DNA of 64,000 nt, taken from assembly GCA_020637295.1 (NCBI GenBank), contig JACJWF010000001.1, positions 124,001 to 188,000 on the forward strand. Direction: 5' to 3'. Positions within the stretch are counted from its first letter, which is position 1, and the number at the start of each line of letters is the position of its first letter. Both the position numbers and the translations under genes were made by a program. Shown piece after piece: positions 1 through 8,456 of this stretch. The notes beneath the pieces are model-generated. The model did no database searches. It worked only from the letters and a program-made list of their open reading frames with translations, and was not told where the DNA came from. The stretch is from Acidimicrobiaceae bacterium (GTDB lineage: Bacteria > Actinomycetota > Acidimicrobiia > Acidimicrobiales > Ilumatobacteraceae).

Positions 1-1
1 C

Positions 2-1003
2 GAGCGTGGGATCAGCGGCGAGGTGGCCGAGGAGGTCTTCACCAAGATGGCCGCCTTCGCCAACTACGGCTTCCCGGAGTCCCACGCGGTCAGCTTCAGC
101 TACCTCGTCTACGCCTCGTCGTGGATCAAGTACCACGAGCCGGCAGCGTTCTGCGCGGCCCTGCTGAACGCCCAGCCGATGGGGTTCTGGAGCCCCCACT
201 CGCTGGTGCAGGACGCCCGCCGCCACGGGGTGGTGGTGCGCGGCCCGGACCTCAACGCCTCCCTCGCCGCCGCCACGCTGGAACCGTGCCCGGACAGCGT
301 GGGTGGTGTGGCCGTCCGCCTCGGCCTGTCCTCCGTCCGCGGCCTTGGCAGCGAGTTGGCCGCGGCGGTGGAGGGCGGCCGGCCGTACGGGTCGCTGGAG
401 GACCTGGTGCGCCGGGTGCCGGCGCTGACCCTGGCCCAGCTGGAGGCGATGGCCACCGCCGGCGTGTTCGAGGAGAGCCTGGGCCTCGGGCGGCGGGAGG
501 CGATGTGGGCGGTGGGCGCCGCGGTGCAGGCCGGGCCGGACCGGCTGGAGGGCATCGTGGTCGGCCAGAAGGCGCCGCAACTGCCGGGCATGGAGCCGGT
601 GGAGCAGTCGGTGGCCGACCTGTGGTCCACCGGGGTGTCGCCGGACGGCCACCCGACCAGGTTCCTGCGGGCCGAACTGGCCGCCCGTGGCGTGGTCACC
701 GCCGAGGGCCTGTGGGACTGCCCGCCGCGCAGCAAGGTGCTGGTGGCCGGCGTGGTCACCCACCGCCAGCGGCCGATGACCGCCCAGGGCGTGACGTTCC
801 TGAACCTCGAGGACGAGACCGGCCTGATCAACATCGTCGTGTCGAAGGGGTGCTGGGCCCGCTACCGCCGGGTGGCCCGCGGCGCGCCGGCGCTGCTGAT
901 CCGCGGCCGGCTGGAGCGCAGCGAGGGCGTCATCAACATCGCCGCCGAAGAGCTCACGCCCCTGCCCGTGGGCGCCAGCGCCGCCAGCCGCGACTTCCGC
1001 TGA
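2..1003 (+). CDS. dnaE2: Error-prone DNA polymerase DnaE2/ImuC, C-terminal fragment
   Basis: The frame is open from the left edge, so the start lies outside the window; about 333 residues of the 3' end are present. The fragment begins in the polymerase helix-hairpin region (FPESHAVSFSYLVYASSW, then residues like YHPAAFCAALLNAQPMGF) that is characteristic of the DnaE2 branch of family C polymerases. It ends in an OB-fold (about residues 240-315 of the fragment) with the typical LNLEDETGLINIVV stretch. In actinobacteria DnaE2 acts with ImuA' and ImuB in damage-induced, mutagenic translesion synthesis. No imuA' or imuB gene is visible here; they could lie upstream of the window. A perfect palindrome follows the stop codon. 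Confidence 0.93.
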   Translation, partial: ERGISGEVAEEVFTKMAAFANYGFPESHAVSFSYLVYASSWIKYHEPAAFCAALLNAQPMGFWSPHSLVQDARRHGVVVRGPDLNASLAAATLEPCPDSVGGVAVRLGLSSVRGLGSELAAAVEGGRPYGSLEDLVRRVPALTLAQLEAMATAGVFEESLGLGRREAMWAVGAAVQAGPDRLEGIVVGQKAPQLPGMEPVEQSVADLWSTGVSPDGHPTRFLRAELAARGVVTAEGLWDCPPRSKVLVAGVVTHRQRPMTAQGVTFLNLEDETGLINIVVSKGCWARYRRVARGAPALLIRGRLERSEGVINIAAEELTPLPVGASAASRDFR

Positions 1004-1006
1004 GCG

Positions 1007-1026
1007 GGCGGTTCACGTGAACCGCC
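1007..1026. terminator. 20-bp perfect palindrome after dnaE2
   Basis: GGCGGTTCACGTGAACCGCC begins 4 bases after the dnaE2 stop codon and ends 18 bases before the next start. It could fold into a GC-rich hairpin and is best read as a terminator for dnaE2, although no T run follows. The CACGTG core resembles a ParB site, but the flanks differ at two positions per arm. Confidence 0.5.
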
Positions 1027-1044
1027 TCCGGGTACTGTCGCTCC

Positions 1045-1959
1045 ATGGTTCGTCCGTTTCGATTCGCACTGCAGGGTGGGCCGCTCAACGACCCTGAACG
1101 GCTCGCCGTGCATGCTCGTCACGTCGAGTCGCTCGGCTACGAGGGGCTCTACTCGTTCGACCACATCGGCACGGTCGACCCGTTCGTCCCGCTGGTGGCG
1201 GCAGCGTGCGCGACCACGCGGCTGCACATCGGCCCGCTCGTGCTCAACAACGAGTTCCACCATCCGGTGCTGCTCGCCCGTACGGCGGCCACGGTGGACC
1301 GGCTGACCAACGGGCGCCTGGTGCTCGGCTGGGGGACGGGGTACATGCAGTCGGAGCACGACAGCGCGGGCATCGAGTTGCGCCCGCCCGGGCCGCGCGT
1401 GCGTCGCCTCGGCGAGTCGCTGGCCATCGTGCGGGCCCTGCTCGACGGCGAGCCGGTCGATCACGACGGCGAGTTCCACCAGGTGCACCTCGAGGCGCTC
1501 GGGGTGGCGCCGGCGGGGCGCGTGCCGTTCCTCATCGGCGGCCACGGGCGCAAGGTGGTGGGCGTGGCCGGTCGTTACGCCGACATTTTCCAGTTCACCG
1601 GCCTGCACCACGGCGAGGGCGGCGTGCCGAACGGGGGCGGGTTCGCGTTGGCGCATGTGGTGGAGCGGGCGCGGTGGCTCACCGAGGCTGCCGGAGAACG
1701 CGACGACGCCATCGAACGGTCGATCCTGGTGCAGAGCACCTACGTGGGCGACGACGCCGACGCGAAGCTCCACGAGATGGCCGAGCAGTTCGAGATGGAG
1801 CGAGCGCTGCTCGAGGCGACGCCGTTCGTGCTGGTCGGCTCGGTGCAACAGGTGGTCGACAAGCTGGAGCGCCTGCGCAGCCTGCTCGGTGTGAGCCATG
1901 TGACCGTGCGCGACGCCGATGGCTTCGCGCCGATCGTGGAGGCGCTGGCCGGGCGCTGA
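1045..1959 (+). CDS. LLM class F420-dependent oxidoreductase (TIGR03621-like)
   Basis: A 304-residue luciferase-like monooxygenase family protein with a single TIM barrel. The N-terminus has the family pattern FALQGGPL, then LGYEGLYSFDHIG and the conserved LGWGTGY around residue 93. This subgroup in actinobacteria (MSMEG_2516-like) is predicted to use coenzyme F420 rather than FMN. The substrate cannot be told from sequence. The ATG at 1045 places the first beta strand directly at the N-terminus, as in relatives. It is transcribed alone: palindromes that look like terminators lie on both sides. Confidence 0.88.
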   Translation: MVRPFRFALQGGPLNDPERLAVHARHVESLGYEGLYSFDHIGTVDPFVPLVAAACATTRLHIGPLVLNNEFHHPVLLARTAATVDRLTNGRLVLGWGTGYMQSEHDSAGIELRPPGPRVRRLGESLAIVRALLDGEPVDHDGEFHQVHLEALGVAPAGRVPFLIGGHGRKVVGVAGRYADIFQFTGLHHGEGGVPNGGGFALAHVVERARWLTEAAGERDDAIERSILVQSTYVGDDADAKLHEMAEQFEMERALLEATPFVLVGSVQQVVDKLERLRSLLGVSHVTVRDADGFAPIVEALAGR

Positions 1960-1964
1960 ACCAC

Positions 1965-1981
1965 GGCCGCCGTCGGCGGCC
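1965..1981 (+). terminator. Rho-independent terminator after the LLM oxidoreductase
   Basis: A 7-bp stem GGCCGCC / GGCGGCC with a 3-base loop starts 6 bases after the stop codon at 1959 and is followed by the T-rich tract GCCTTTCT. Confidence 0.6.
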
Positions 1982-2018
1982 GCCTTTCTCCGTCACACCC
2001 CCGTGGCAGGCTGCTCGT

Positions 2019-4088
2019 ATGTCGTTCTCCGAGGCCGCCGCTGCCGAGCACCTGGGCACCGTGCTCCATCGCCTGGCCGGTGCGGGCGCCGAGCCACGGG
2101 GCGATCAGGTGGCTGCGGTGCACGCCATCGTGCAGCCGGCGGCCCGGGTGCTGGTGGTGCAGGCCACCGGGTGGGGCAAGTCGGCCGTGTACTGGGCGGC
2201 CACTGCGGCGCTGCGTTCGCAGGGGGCCGGGCCCACGCTCGTGGTGTCGCCGCTGCTGGCCCTGATGCGCGATCAGGTGGCGGCGGCGACGAAGGCCGGC
2301 CTGCGCGCCGCCACGGTCAACAGCACCAACTTCGACGAGTGGGACCCTGTCTTCGAGGCGCTCGACCGCGACGCGCTGGACGTGTTGCTGGTGTCGCCGG
2401 AGCGCCTCGGCAATGCCCGCTTCGCCGCCCGGCTGGACGAGCTGATGGCCCGCGTCGGGCTGGTGGTGATCGACGAGGCGCACTGCATCAGCGACTGGGG
2501 GTTCGACTTCCGGCCCGACTACCAGCGCCTCGCCCGCGCCCTCTTGGCCACCCCGACCGCATCCGTGCTGGCCACCACCGCCACGGCGAACCTGCGGGTC
2601 ACCCACGACGTGGAGGCCCAGCTCGGCGAATCCGCGGTCACGTTCCGCGGCACCCTGGCCCGCACCTCGCTGCACCTCTCGGTGGTGCCCGGGCTGGCGC
2701 CGCTGGAGCGCTACGCGTGGGTGGCAGATGCGCTGGACCACCTACCCGGCAGCGGCATCGTCTACGTCCTCACCGTGGCCGAGGCCCAGCGCCTGGCCGG
2801 GTTCCTGCGCGAATGCGGCCATCACGTGGCGGCATACACGGGGCAGCTCGATGCAGAAGCGCGGGTGCAGGTGGAGGGCCAGCTGCGGCGCAACGAGGTG
2901 AAGGCGGTGGTGGCCACCTCGGCCCTCGGCATGGGGTACGACAAGCCCGACCTCGGGTTCTGCGTGCACGTCGGCTCACCCTCCACCCCCGTGGCCTACT
3001 ACCAGCAGGTGGGGCGAGCGGGCCGGGCGCTGGCCCAGGCGGAGGCCGTGCTGCTGTCGTCGCCCGCCGACGAACGCATCTGGGAGTACTTCGCCACCGC
3101 CTCCATCCCCAACGCGGACGACGCGGCCAAAGTGCAGCGGGTGCTGGACGACGGGCCTCGGTCGCTCGCCGACCTCGAAGCCGCCACCGGTGTGCGGCGC
3201 GGCCGGCTGGAAGCGCTGCTGAAGATCCTGGCCATCGACGGCGTGGTGGCCAAGGACGGCACGCGCTGGGCGAGCACGGGCACCCCGTATGTGCACGACA
3301 CCGCCAAGTGGGATGCCCTCGCCCGCACCCGCCGCGCCGAGGCCGACCTCATGCGCCAGTACGCCCACGGCAGGGGCTGCCTCATGGCCTACCTGCAGAC
3401 CGCGCTCGACGACCCGGCCCCCGCGCCATGTGGCCGCTGCTCGGTGTGCACGGATGACCTGCCACGGCCCGGCGCGCAGCCCGGGCAGGAACGCCTGGTG
3501 GCGGCCCGCAACTACCTGCGCGGGGAGGACATCGTCGTCGAGCCGCGCAGGCTGTGGCCCTCCGGTGCGGGCCGCAAGGGGAAGATCGCCGGGCCGGCGG
3601 AGGGCAGGGCGGTGGCCTTTGCCGACGACCCCGGCTGGGCGCAGGAACTGCTGGCGCTGCAGCGTGTCGGCTACGGCAGCATCCCGCCCGAACTGCTGGC
3701 CGGCGCGGTGGCCGCCCTCGGCCGCTGGCGCACCGTGTGGCCCGCCCGCCCCGTGGCCGTGGTGCCCGCACCGGCGTACTCGGTGGAGGCGGGCGCGAAC
3801 CGTGCCCTGTCCCAGCACCTCGGCGCCGTGGGCAAGCTGCCCGTGTTCGACCTGTTCACTTGGCACGGCGAGGCCGCGCCCACCGATGTGGCGAGTGCTC
3901 CGGTGGTCGCCCACCTCGAACGGTCGATCGCGTTCGACGCGGCAGCGGCGCGTGCACTGCCACCCGGCCCCGTGCTCCTCTGCGCCACCACGATGCGCAC
4001 CGGTTGGTCCGTCACCGTGGCCAGCGCGCTCCTGGCCGAGGCCGGCTGCCAGGCGGTGATGCCCCTGGTGATCCACCGCCTGCCCTGA
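2019..4088 (+). CDS. recQ: RecQ-family ATP-dependent DNA helicase
   Basis: A 689-residue superfamily 2 helicase. Walker A is QATGWGKS at about residues 48-55 and the DEAH box with the RecQ-specific continuation IDEAHCISDWGFDFR is at about 151-165. A QQVGRAGR motif VI lies in the second RecA-like domain, and a cysteine cluster ending in CGRCSVC near residue 470 matches the RecQ zinc domain. No HRDC domain is recognisable. Instead the last 130 residues look like a phosphoribosyltransferase fold, ending in a segment such as LLCATTMRTGWSV, as in some actinobacterial RecQ-like proteins. RecQ helicases unwind 3'-tailed DNA in recombination and repair. The ATG at 2019 is the first that fits the protein; the frame is open further upstream but inside the previous gene. 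Confidence 0.88.
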   Translation: MSFSEAAAAEHLGTVLHRLAGAGAEPRGDQVAAVHAIVQPAARVLVVQATGWGKSAVYWAATAALRSQGAGPTLVVSPLLALMRDQVAAATKAGLRAATVNSTNFDEWDPVFEALDRDALDVLLVSPERLGNARFAARLDELMARVGLVVIDEAHCISDWGFDFRPDYQRLARALLATPTASVLATTATANLRVTHDVEAQLGESAVTFRGTLARTSLHLSVVPGLAPLERYAWVADALDHLPGSGIVYVLTVAEAQRLAGFLRECGHHVAAYTGQLDAEARVQVEGQLRRNEVKAVVATSALGMGYDKPDLGFCVHVGSPSTPVAYYQQVGRAGRALAQAEAVLLSSPADERIWEYFATASIPNADDAAKVQRVLDDGPRSLADLEAATGVRRGRLEALLKILAIDGVVAKDGTRWASTGTPYVHDTAKWDALARTRRAEADLMRQYAHGRGCLMAYLQTALDDPAPAPCGRCSVCTDDLPRPGAQPGQERLVAARNYLRGEDIVVEPRRLWPSGAGRKGKIAGPAEGRAVAFADDPGWAQELLALQRVGYGSIPPELLAGAVAALGRWRTVWPARPVAVVPAPAYSVEAGANRALSQHLGAVGKLPVFDLFTWHGEAAPTDVASAPVVAHLERSIAFDAAAARALPPGPVLLCATTMRTGWSVTVASALLAEAGCQAVMPLVIHRLP

Positions 4089-4121
4089 GGGTGGTGTCGC
4101 CCCGGCGCGTCCGCGGCGGCG

Positions 4122-5015
4122 TCAGCCGCGGCCGGCCATCCAGGCGCCGGCCAGGGCCACGGCGCAGCCGGCGACGCTGAGCGCGGCGACGTCCTCGTTG
4201 CGGACGGCGGCGCCGAGGACCAGCGACACCACGGGGATCAGGTACACGCTGGCCGAGGCCCGGCTGCTGCCGAGGTGGCCGGCGTTGTTGGCCATCGCCA
4301 CATAGGCCAGGGCGGTGCCCAGCACGCCGAGGGCCAGCATGGACAGCGTCGCCCGCCAGCCGCCGGTGATGTCGCCGGCGTTCGCCAGCCCGAACGGCAG
4401 CGTCAGCACGAGGGCCACCCCCTGCGCCCGCCACAGCACCGGCAGGCTGCCGTAGCGCTGTTGCAGCGGCACCGCCACGTTGAGGGCGAAGCCGTAGAAC
4501 ACCAGCGCCAGCAGGATCAACCCGATGCCGCCCAGCGAGTTGCCGCCGTCACCGGCGGTCGGCAGGGCGATCAGCACCACGCCGGCCAGGCCGAGCAGCA
4601 GGCCGACGACCTGCCTGGCGTGTGGGGCGCGGCGGGCGAGGGCCGCCGCCACGATGGTGACGAAGATCGGCGTGCCCCCGTTGAGCATGCCGGTGACGCT
4701 GGACGACACGTGCTGCTCGGCGAACGGGAAGAGCGACAGCGGGATGGCCATCCAGATCGTGCCGAGCAGGATGATCCGCCAGCGGTCGGCGCCGGTGACG
4801 CGGGTGCGCCGGGCGGCGGGGAAGAGGCCGAGCGTGAGGAAGCCGAGGCCGACACGCAGCGGCGTCACGACCGCCGCCGGGAAGCCGTCCAGCGCTTCGG
4901 CGATGAAGAAGAACGAGGTGCCCCACACCGCGCCGGGCAGTGCCCAGCGGGCCCAGTCGGCCCCGGTCATCGGATGCACCGCAGGGGCGGGCGGCGCGGC
5001 AGCAGTCGTGGTCAC
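4122..5015 (-). CDS. DMT-superfamily permease (EamA)
   Basis: A 297-residue integral membrane protein with about ten hydrophobic segments arranged as two EamA repeats. Each repeat opens with the family pattern, for example WGTSFFFIAEAL in the first half. EamA proteins of the inner membrane export metabolites or drugs; the substrate is not predictable here. It starts at a GTG and is the last gene of a leftward run, 75 bases beyond the PfkB kinase. It converges on recQ with 33 bases between the stops. Confidence 0.85.
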   Translation of the reverse strand: MTTTAAAPPAPAVHPMTGADWARWALPGAVWGTSFFFIAEALDGFPAAVVTPLRVGLGFLTLGLFPAARRTRVTGADRWRIILLGTIWMAIPLSLFPFAEQHVSSSVTGMLNGGTPIFVTIVAAALARRAPHARQVVGLLLGLAGVVLIALPTAGDGGNSLGGIGLILLALVFYGFALNVAVPLQQRYGSLPVLWRAQGVALVLTLPFGLANAGDITGGWRATLSMLALGVLGTALAYVAMANNAGHLGSSRASASVYLIPVVSLVLGAAVRNEDVAALSVAGCAVALAGAWMAGRG

Positions 5016-5089
5016 CGGGCCGAGGCTACGGGGACGGGGCCGTTGCGCCGAGCGGATTTCGGACGTCCACGGCCGGGCTCAGGCCGAGC

Positions 5090-6040
5090 TCAGAACGGAC
5101 GGCGCAAGACAGCCCTCAGGCGGCTGTCCGGCTCCGGCCGAGCGCCGAGGTGTTCGATGACCCACGCCGAGATCTGCGTGGCGAAGTGGGCGGCCCGCAC
5201 CGGGTCGCCGCTCTCCAGGTAGTGGGCCAGGAAACCGCCGGCGAACGAGTCCCCCGCGCCCGTGGCATCCACCAGGTTGTTGGTGGCCGGCGGGATCGGC
5301 GTGGCCATCCCGTCATGCCAGACCAGCGCGCCGTCGGCGTCCAGCTTGAGCATCACCATCGCACCCGGGTACAGATCGCCGAGGGCGGCGGCGATGTCCT
5401 CCGGGTCGGTGAGGCCGCCGGTGAGCATGCTGCCTTCCTCCTTGTTGGGCAGCAGCACGTCGATGCCGAGGTCCTGGGTGACGGCGAGGAAGTGTTCCAC
5501 CCCCATCTCGCCGATCATCTGGAACGAGCCCGGGTCGAACGACAGGGTGGCGCCACTGTCGCGAGCCAACAGTGCCGCGGCGCGAGCCGCGGCACGGGGC
5601 GGGTCGACGAAGAACGACCAGGCGGTGAGGTGGAGGTGGCGGGCGCCGCGGATGGCGGCCTTCGGCAGCTCCTGGGGCAGGAGGTAGAAGTCCGCCCCGT
5701 GGCCGGACACCATCGAGCGTTCGCCGGTGTGGTCCACGAACACGGCCACCGAGCCGGTGAGGTGGGCGTCGGTCTCCACGAAGTGGGCGGTGACGCCCTC
5801 GCGAGCGAGGTCCTCCTGGGCCAGTTGGCCGAAGCGGTCACGCCCGATCTTGCCGACGAACTCGGTGGCCAGCCCGGCGCGGGCCGCCCACACGGCCACG
5901 TTGGCAGCGCTGCCACCTGGCGTCAGCATGACCTCGCCGAACGTGTCGCCGCCGCGCAGCAGTTCGCTGTTCGTGCGGATCAGCACGTCCCAGGCGAAGT
6001 CGCCGAGGACGAACATCGGGGCGCTGGCGTCGATGGGCAC
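5090..6040 (-). CDS. PfkB-family carbohydrate kinase
   Basis: About 316 residues, ribokinase-like fold. The N-terminus carries FVLGDFAWDVLI and the sugar-binding TPGGSAANVAVW signature. The PfkB signature DATGAGDSFAGGF near residue 258 contains the catalytic aspartate and anion hole. The family phosphorylates sugars or nucleosides with ATP; the exact substrate is unknown. Three starts are possible: TTG at 6049, GTG at 6040 or ATG at 6016, none with a clear ribosome binding site; I use the GTG. The ASCH-domain gene ends just upstream, so co-transcription is likely. Confidence 0.87.
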   Translation of the reverse strand: MPIDASAPMFVLGDFAWDVLIRTNSELLRGGDTFGEVMLTPGGSAANVAVWAARAGLATEFVGKIGRDRFGQLAQEDLAREGVTAHFVETDAHLTGSVAVFVDHTGERSMVSGHGADFYLLPQELPKAAIRGARHLHLTAWSFFVDPPRAAARAAALLARDSGATLSFDPGSFQMIGEMGVEHFLAVTQDLGIDVLLPNKEEGSMLTGGLTDPEDIAAALGDLYPGAMVMLKLDADGALVWHDGMATPIPPATNNLVDATGAGDSFAGGFLAHYLESGDPVRAAHFATQISAWVIEHLGARPEPDSRLRAVLRRPF

Positions 6041-6058
6041 GGCGGGCAAGGTAACCAG

Positions 6059-6640
6059 CTACTGCAGCGCCCGCAACAGGGCCTCGCCACGCGGCGACAG
6101 CCGGTAGCCGACGTCCAGGCTCTCGGTGAGGCCCAACTCCTTCAGCTTGCGCACGTTGACCTTGAAGTCCTGGCGCTCGTAGCCGGCACGGCGGGCCAGC
6201 GCGGTGGACACCACGCCGGGGTACTTGGCGATCAACGCCAGTGTGCCCCGCGTCCACGGCCTGCCCGAGGCGCGATGGTCCATGCGGTCCAGCCGGGCAC
6301 GCAGGTCGTCGACCTCCTCGGGCGTGAGGTCGCCCTGTTCGCGCCGCTCGATGCGGTCGTCGGCGCCCAGGTAGCGGAACTCCACCCGCCAGATCAGCGT
6401 GTCGTGGTTGGGGTTCCCCAGCCGGGTCAGCAGAGCGGCGAGGTCGGCCGCGCCGCTGCGGGCCGCATCCTCGGGGGTGATGCCGCCGGCGGGGACCTGG
6501 CGCACGTCCACCGCCTCGATCAGCATCCCGGCCACCCGGTAGCGCCCGCCGGCCTTGGCCTGCGCCCGCTGCCACGTGCGGAACGTGAGGGTGATCGAGC
6601 CGTCGGCGATGCCCGGCCAGGCGTCGGCGGTGAACAGCAT
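6059..6640 (-). CDS. ASCH-like domain fused to a C-terminal winged helix, function unknown
   Basis: 193 residues. The first half (MLFTADAWPGIADGSITLTFR, then a beta-rich part up to about residue 105) resembles ASCH/PUA-like RNA-binding domains, with the typical early W and the SITLTFR strand. A helical linker rich in charged residues follows, and the last 60 residues (VSTALARRAGYE, VRKLKELGL, YRLSPRGEALL) look like a winged helix-turn-helix. This suggests nucleic-acid binding and perhaps a link to translation or regulation. The start codon overlaps the stop of the LysE gene as TGATG, which points to translational coupling. The domain assignment is by eye and moderate. Confidence 0.65.
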   Translation of the reverse strand: MLFTADAWPGIADGSITLTFRTWQRAQAKAGGRYRVAGMLIEAVDVRQVPAGGITPEDAARSGAADLAALLTRLGNPNHDTLIWRVEFRYLGADDRIERREQGDLTPEEVDDLRARLDRMDHRASGRPWTRGTLALIAKYPGVVSTALARRAGYERQDFKVNVRKLKELGLTESLDVGYRLSPRGEALLRALQ

Positions 6641-7305
6641 CAGCTGCCCTTCGACGCCGCCGGCAGCGAGGAGGAGGACGTGGTTGCGCTGGCGGTGGCG
6701 GCCACGACCCCGAGCCCGATGAACACAGTGCCGGCTACCCAGCGGCGGACGAACGGGAGGGCCCGGCCGCGCAGCAGCACTGTGCGCAGCCCGCTGGCGA
6801 GGAGGGAGTAGCCACCGTCGGTGCAGAAGCCGATGCCGACGAACGTGAGCCCGAGCACCAACGCCTGCAGGCCCGGGCGGCCGTCCTCCGGGTGGATGAA
6901 CGTGGGCAGGTAGGACAGGAAGAACAGCGCCACCTTGGGGTTCAGCACGTTGACCACGATCCCCTGGGTGAACGCCCGACGCGGGTGAACTCCGGCCTGG
7001 TCCACGTCGATCGGGTCCACCCGCCTGACCAGCGTGCGCATGCCCACAAAGATGAGGTAGCCGGCACCGAGCCACTTCACCGCGTTGAATGCCGTCTGAG
7101 AGGTGCGGATGATGGCGCTCAGGCCGGCGGCGGCGAGCACCGCATGGAACAGGTTGCCGAGGGCGATGCCGCTGACGGCCGCCAGCCCGGTGGTGCGACC
7201 GTCGCTGACGCTGCGGTTGACGATGTACAGCACCGCGGGGCCGGGGATGATCAGCAGCACGAAGGAGGCGGTGGCGAACGCGGCGATGGTGGTCCAGCTG
7301 GGCAC
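6640..7305 (-). CDS. LysE/RhtB-family amino-acid exporter
   Basis: 221 residues with about six membrane segments. The conserved N-terminal motif LLIIPGPAVLYIV (residues 17-29) and the mid-protein QGIVVNVLNPKVALFFLSYLP are diagnostic for the LysE superfamily, which exports basic amino acids, threonine or homoserine lactones across the inner membrane. The C-terminus is a serine-rich tail. It starts with GTG at 7305, only 17 bases after the NUDIX stop, and overlaps the next gene by one base, so it sits in the middle of a leftward operon. Confidence 0.88.
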   Translation of the reverse strand: MPSWTTIAAFATASFVLLIIPGPAVLYIVNRSVSDGRTTGLAAVSGIALGNLFHAVLAAAGLSAIIRTSQTAFNAVKWLGAGYLIFVGMRTLVRRVDPIDVDQAGVHPRRAFTQGIVVNVLNPKVALFFLSYLPTFIHPEDGRPGLQALVLGLTFVGIGFCTDGGYSLLASGLRTVLLRGRALPFVRRWVAGTVFIGLGVVAATASATTSSSSLPAASKGS

Positions 7306-7322
7306 GGCGGCACGCTACTGCG

Positions 7323-7841
7323 TCAGATGCCGACCTGAACGGGCGAATTGGGTGGGCCGTGGCGGATCAGCCGTCGCAGGTGCCCGGCCATGTCGGCGGG
7401 CACGAATGGCAGCCCGTCGGTGATCTCGTCCACGTGCCACCAGCGCAGCTCGAACACGTACTCGGCGTTGAGCTCCGGCCAGGTCAGGTGGGGTGCGGGC
7501 TCGAACCGTTCGGTCGACACCAGGAAGAACCGCTCCCGCTGGCCGTCCCACCGACCGTCGATGAACGGGATGACGTGCAGCCGGTCCCACACGTGCACGC
7601 CCGCGGGCGGGTCGGCCAGGCCGACCTCCTCGGCCAGTTCGCGGTGCAGCGCGTCGAGGTGCGTCTCGCCCGGCTCCAGGCCGCCGCCGGGCATCGCCCA
7701 CCGCAGGCCGGTGTTGGGGAAGTCGAAGCGGACCAGCAGGACTTCGTGGCCCGGGGTCAGCAGCACCGCCCGGACCGCCTCGCGGATGCGCAACCCGGCG
7801 GCGGCGTCCGGTGCGCCTGCTTGGCCCTCCGGCGTGGTCAC
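7323..7841 (-). CDS. NUDIX hydrolase
   Basis: 172 residues with a NUDIX box: GGGLEPGETHLDALHRELAEEVGL fits GX5EX7REUXEEXGU, at about residues 52-74 (glycine, REL and EE all kept). Such enzymes hydrolyse nucleoside diphosphates linked to another moiety using Mg2+ held by the REUXEE glutamates. The specific substrate is unknown. The start is a GTG whose last bases overlap the stop of the DUF3039 gene (GTGA), the classic coupled arrangement; an upstream extension in the same frame would run through that gene and is rejected. Confidence 0.88.
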   Translation of the reverse strand: MTTPEGQAGAPDAAAGLRIREAVRAVLLTPGHEVLLVRFDFPNTGLRWAMPGGGLEPGETHLDALHRELAEEVGLADPPAGVHVWDRLHVIPFIDGRWDGQRERFFLVSTERFEPAPHLTWPELNAEYVFELRWWHVDEITDGLPFVPADMAGHLRRLIRHGPPNSPVQVGI

Positions 7842-8131
7842 TCGGCGGGCCGCTCGTTGAGCCCGTCGTTGAACGCCCGGTACATCTCGTAGACGGCCTT
7901 GCACTCCTCGCACAGCGGCAGCTGCTTGGGGTCGCGCGACGGCACCCACACGTAGCCGCAGAGTGCCTCCAGCGGGGTGCCGTAGATGCGGGCCTCCAGT
8001 ACCTTGGCGGCGGCGTTCTCGCCCGGCTTCGTCTTCACGATGTGGGCGGCGGTGGGGTCGCCCGGCTCGGGGATCCGCTCGGTGATCGGCTCGGCGACGG
8101 TGGGTTGCGCGGTCGGGGCGAGTTGGCTCAC
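7838..8131 (-). CDS. DUF3039 domain protein
   Basis: 97 residues with a GTG start at 8131. It contains the family's conserved run ending HIVKTKPGENAAAKVLEAR and then a pair of cysteine sites, CGYVWVPSRDP and PLCEEC, that could bind a metal. DUF3039 proteins are small actinobacterial proteins of unknown function. A longer reading from 8215 adds an arginine-rich N-terminus without family similarity and is less likely. It heads the leftward operon and is divergent from the FmdB gene 91 bases away. Confidence 0.82.
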   Translation of the reverse strand: MSQLAPTAQPTVAEPITERIPEPGDPTAAHIVKTKPGENAAAKVLEARIYGTPLEALCGYVWVPSRDPKQLPLCEECKAVYEMYRAFNDGLNERPAE

Positions 8132-8222
8132 CCCACCAGTCAACCAGGTCGTGCCCGCCCACCGTGGGGCGCGGCCCGCTCGGCCCTGGGCGCGCCGGGG
8201 TCGTGGCAGTAGCATGGCGCCG

Positions 8223-8444
8223 ATGCCGCTCTACGAGTTCCGCTGCCGTACCTGCGACGAGACGTTCGAGCTCCGCCGCCCGATGAGCGAGGCGTCCGCG
8301 CCCGCCACCTGCCCCCACGGGCACGACAACGCCGTGCGCCTGCTGAGTGCCTTCGCCAGCGTGGGCGCCGTCAGTGCCCCCGCTTCGGCCCCCGCCGCCC
8401 GCCCCGCGGGTGGCTGCGGCGCCGGCTGCGGCTGCGCCCACTAA
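8223..8444 (+). CDS. FmdB-family zinc ribbon protein
   Basis: 73 residues starting MPLYEFRCRTC, the standard FmdB/regulatory-protein opening with C8 and C11 forming the first zinc knuckle. The second knuckle is unusual: C30-PHGH has one cysteine followed by histidines instead of CxxC. The tail is Ala/Pro-rich and ends in a glycine-cysteine cluster (GGCGAGCGCAH) that could also bind metal. An in-frame ATG nine bases upstream (8214) is possible. The role of this family is not settled; it was named after a putative regulator of formamidase. Confidence 0.82.
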   Translation: MPLYEFRCRTCDETFELRRPMSEASAPATCPHGHDNAVRLLSAFASVGAVSAPASAPAARPAGGCGAGCGCAH

Positions 8445-8456
8445 CGCACACAGCCC

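Noticed and set aside
1007..1026. ParB-binding parS site
   Set aside because: The CACGTG core matches but the flanks differ at two positions in each arm from TGTTTCACGTGAAACA, and no par genes are near.
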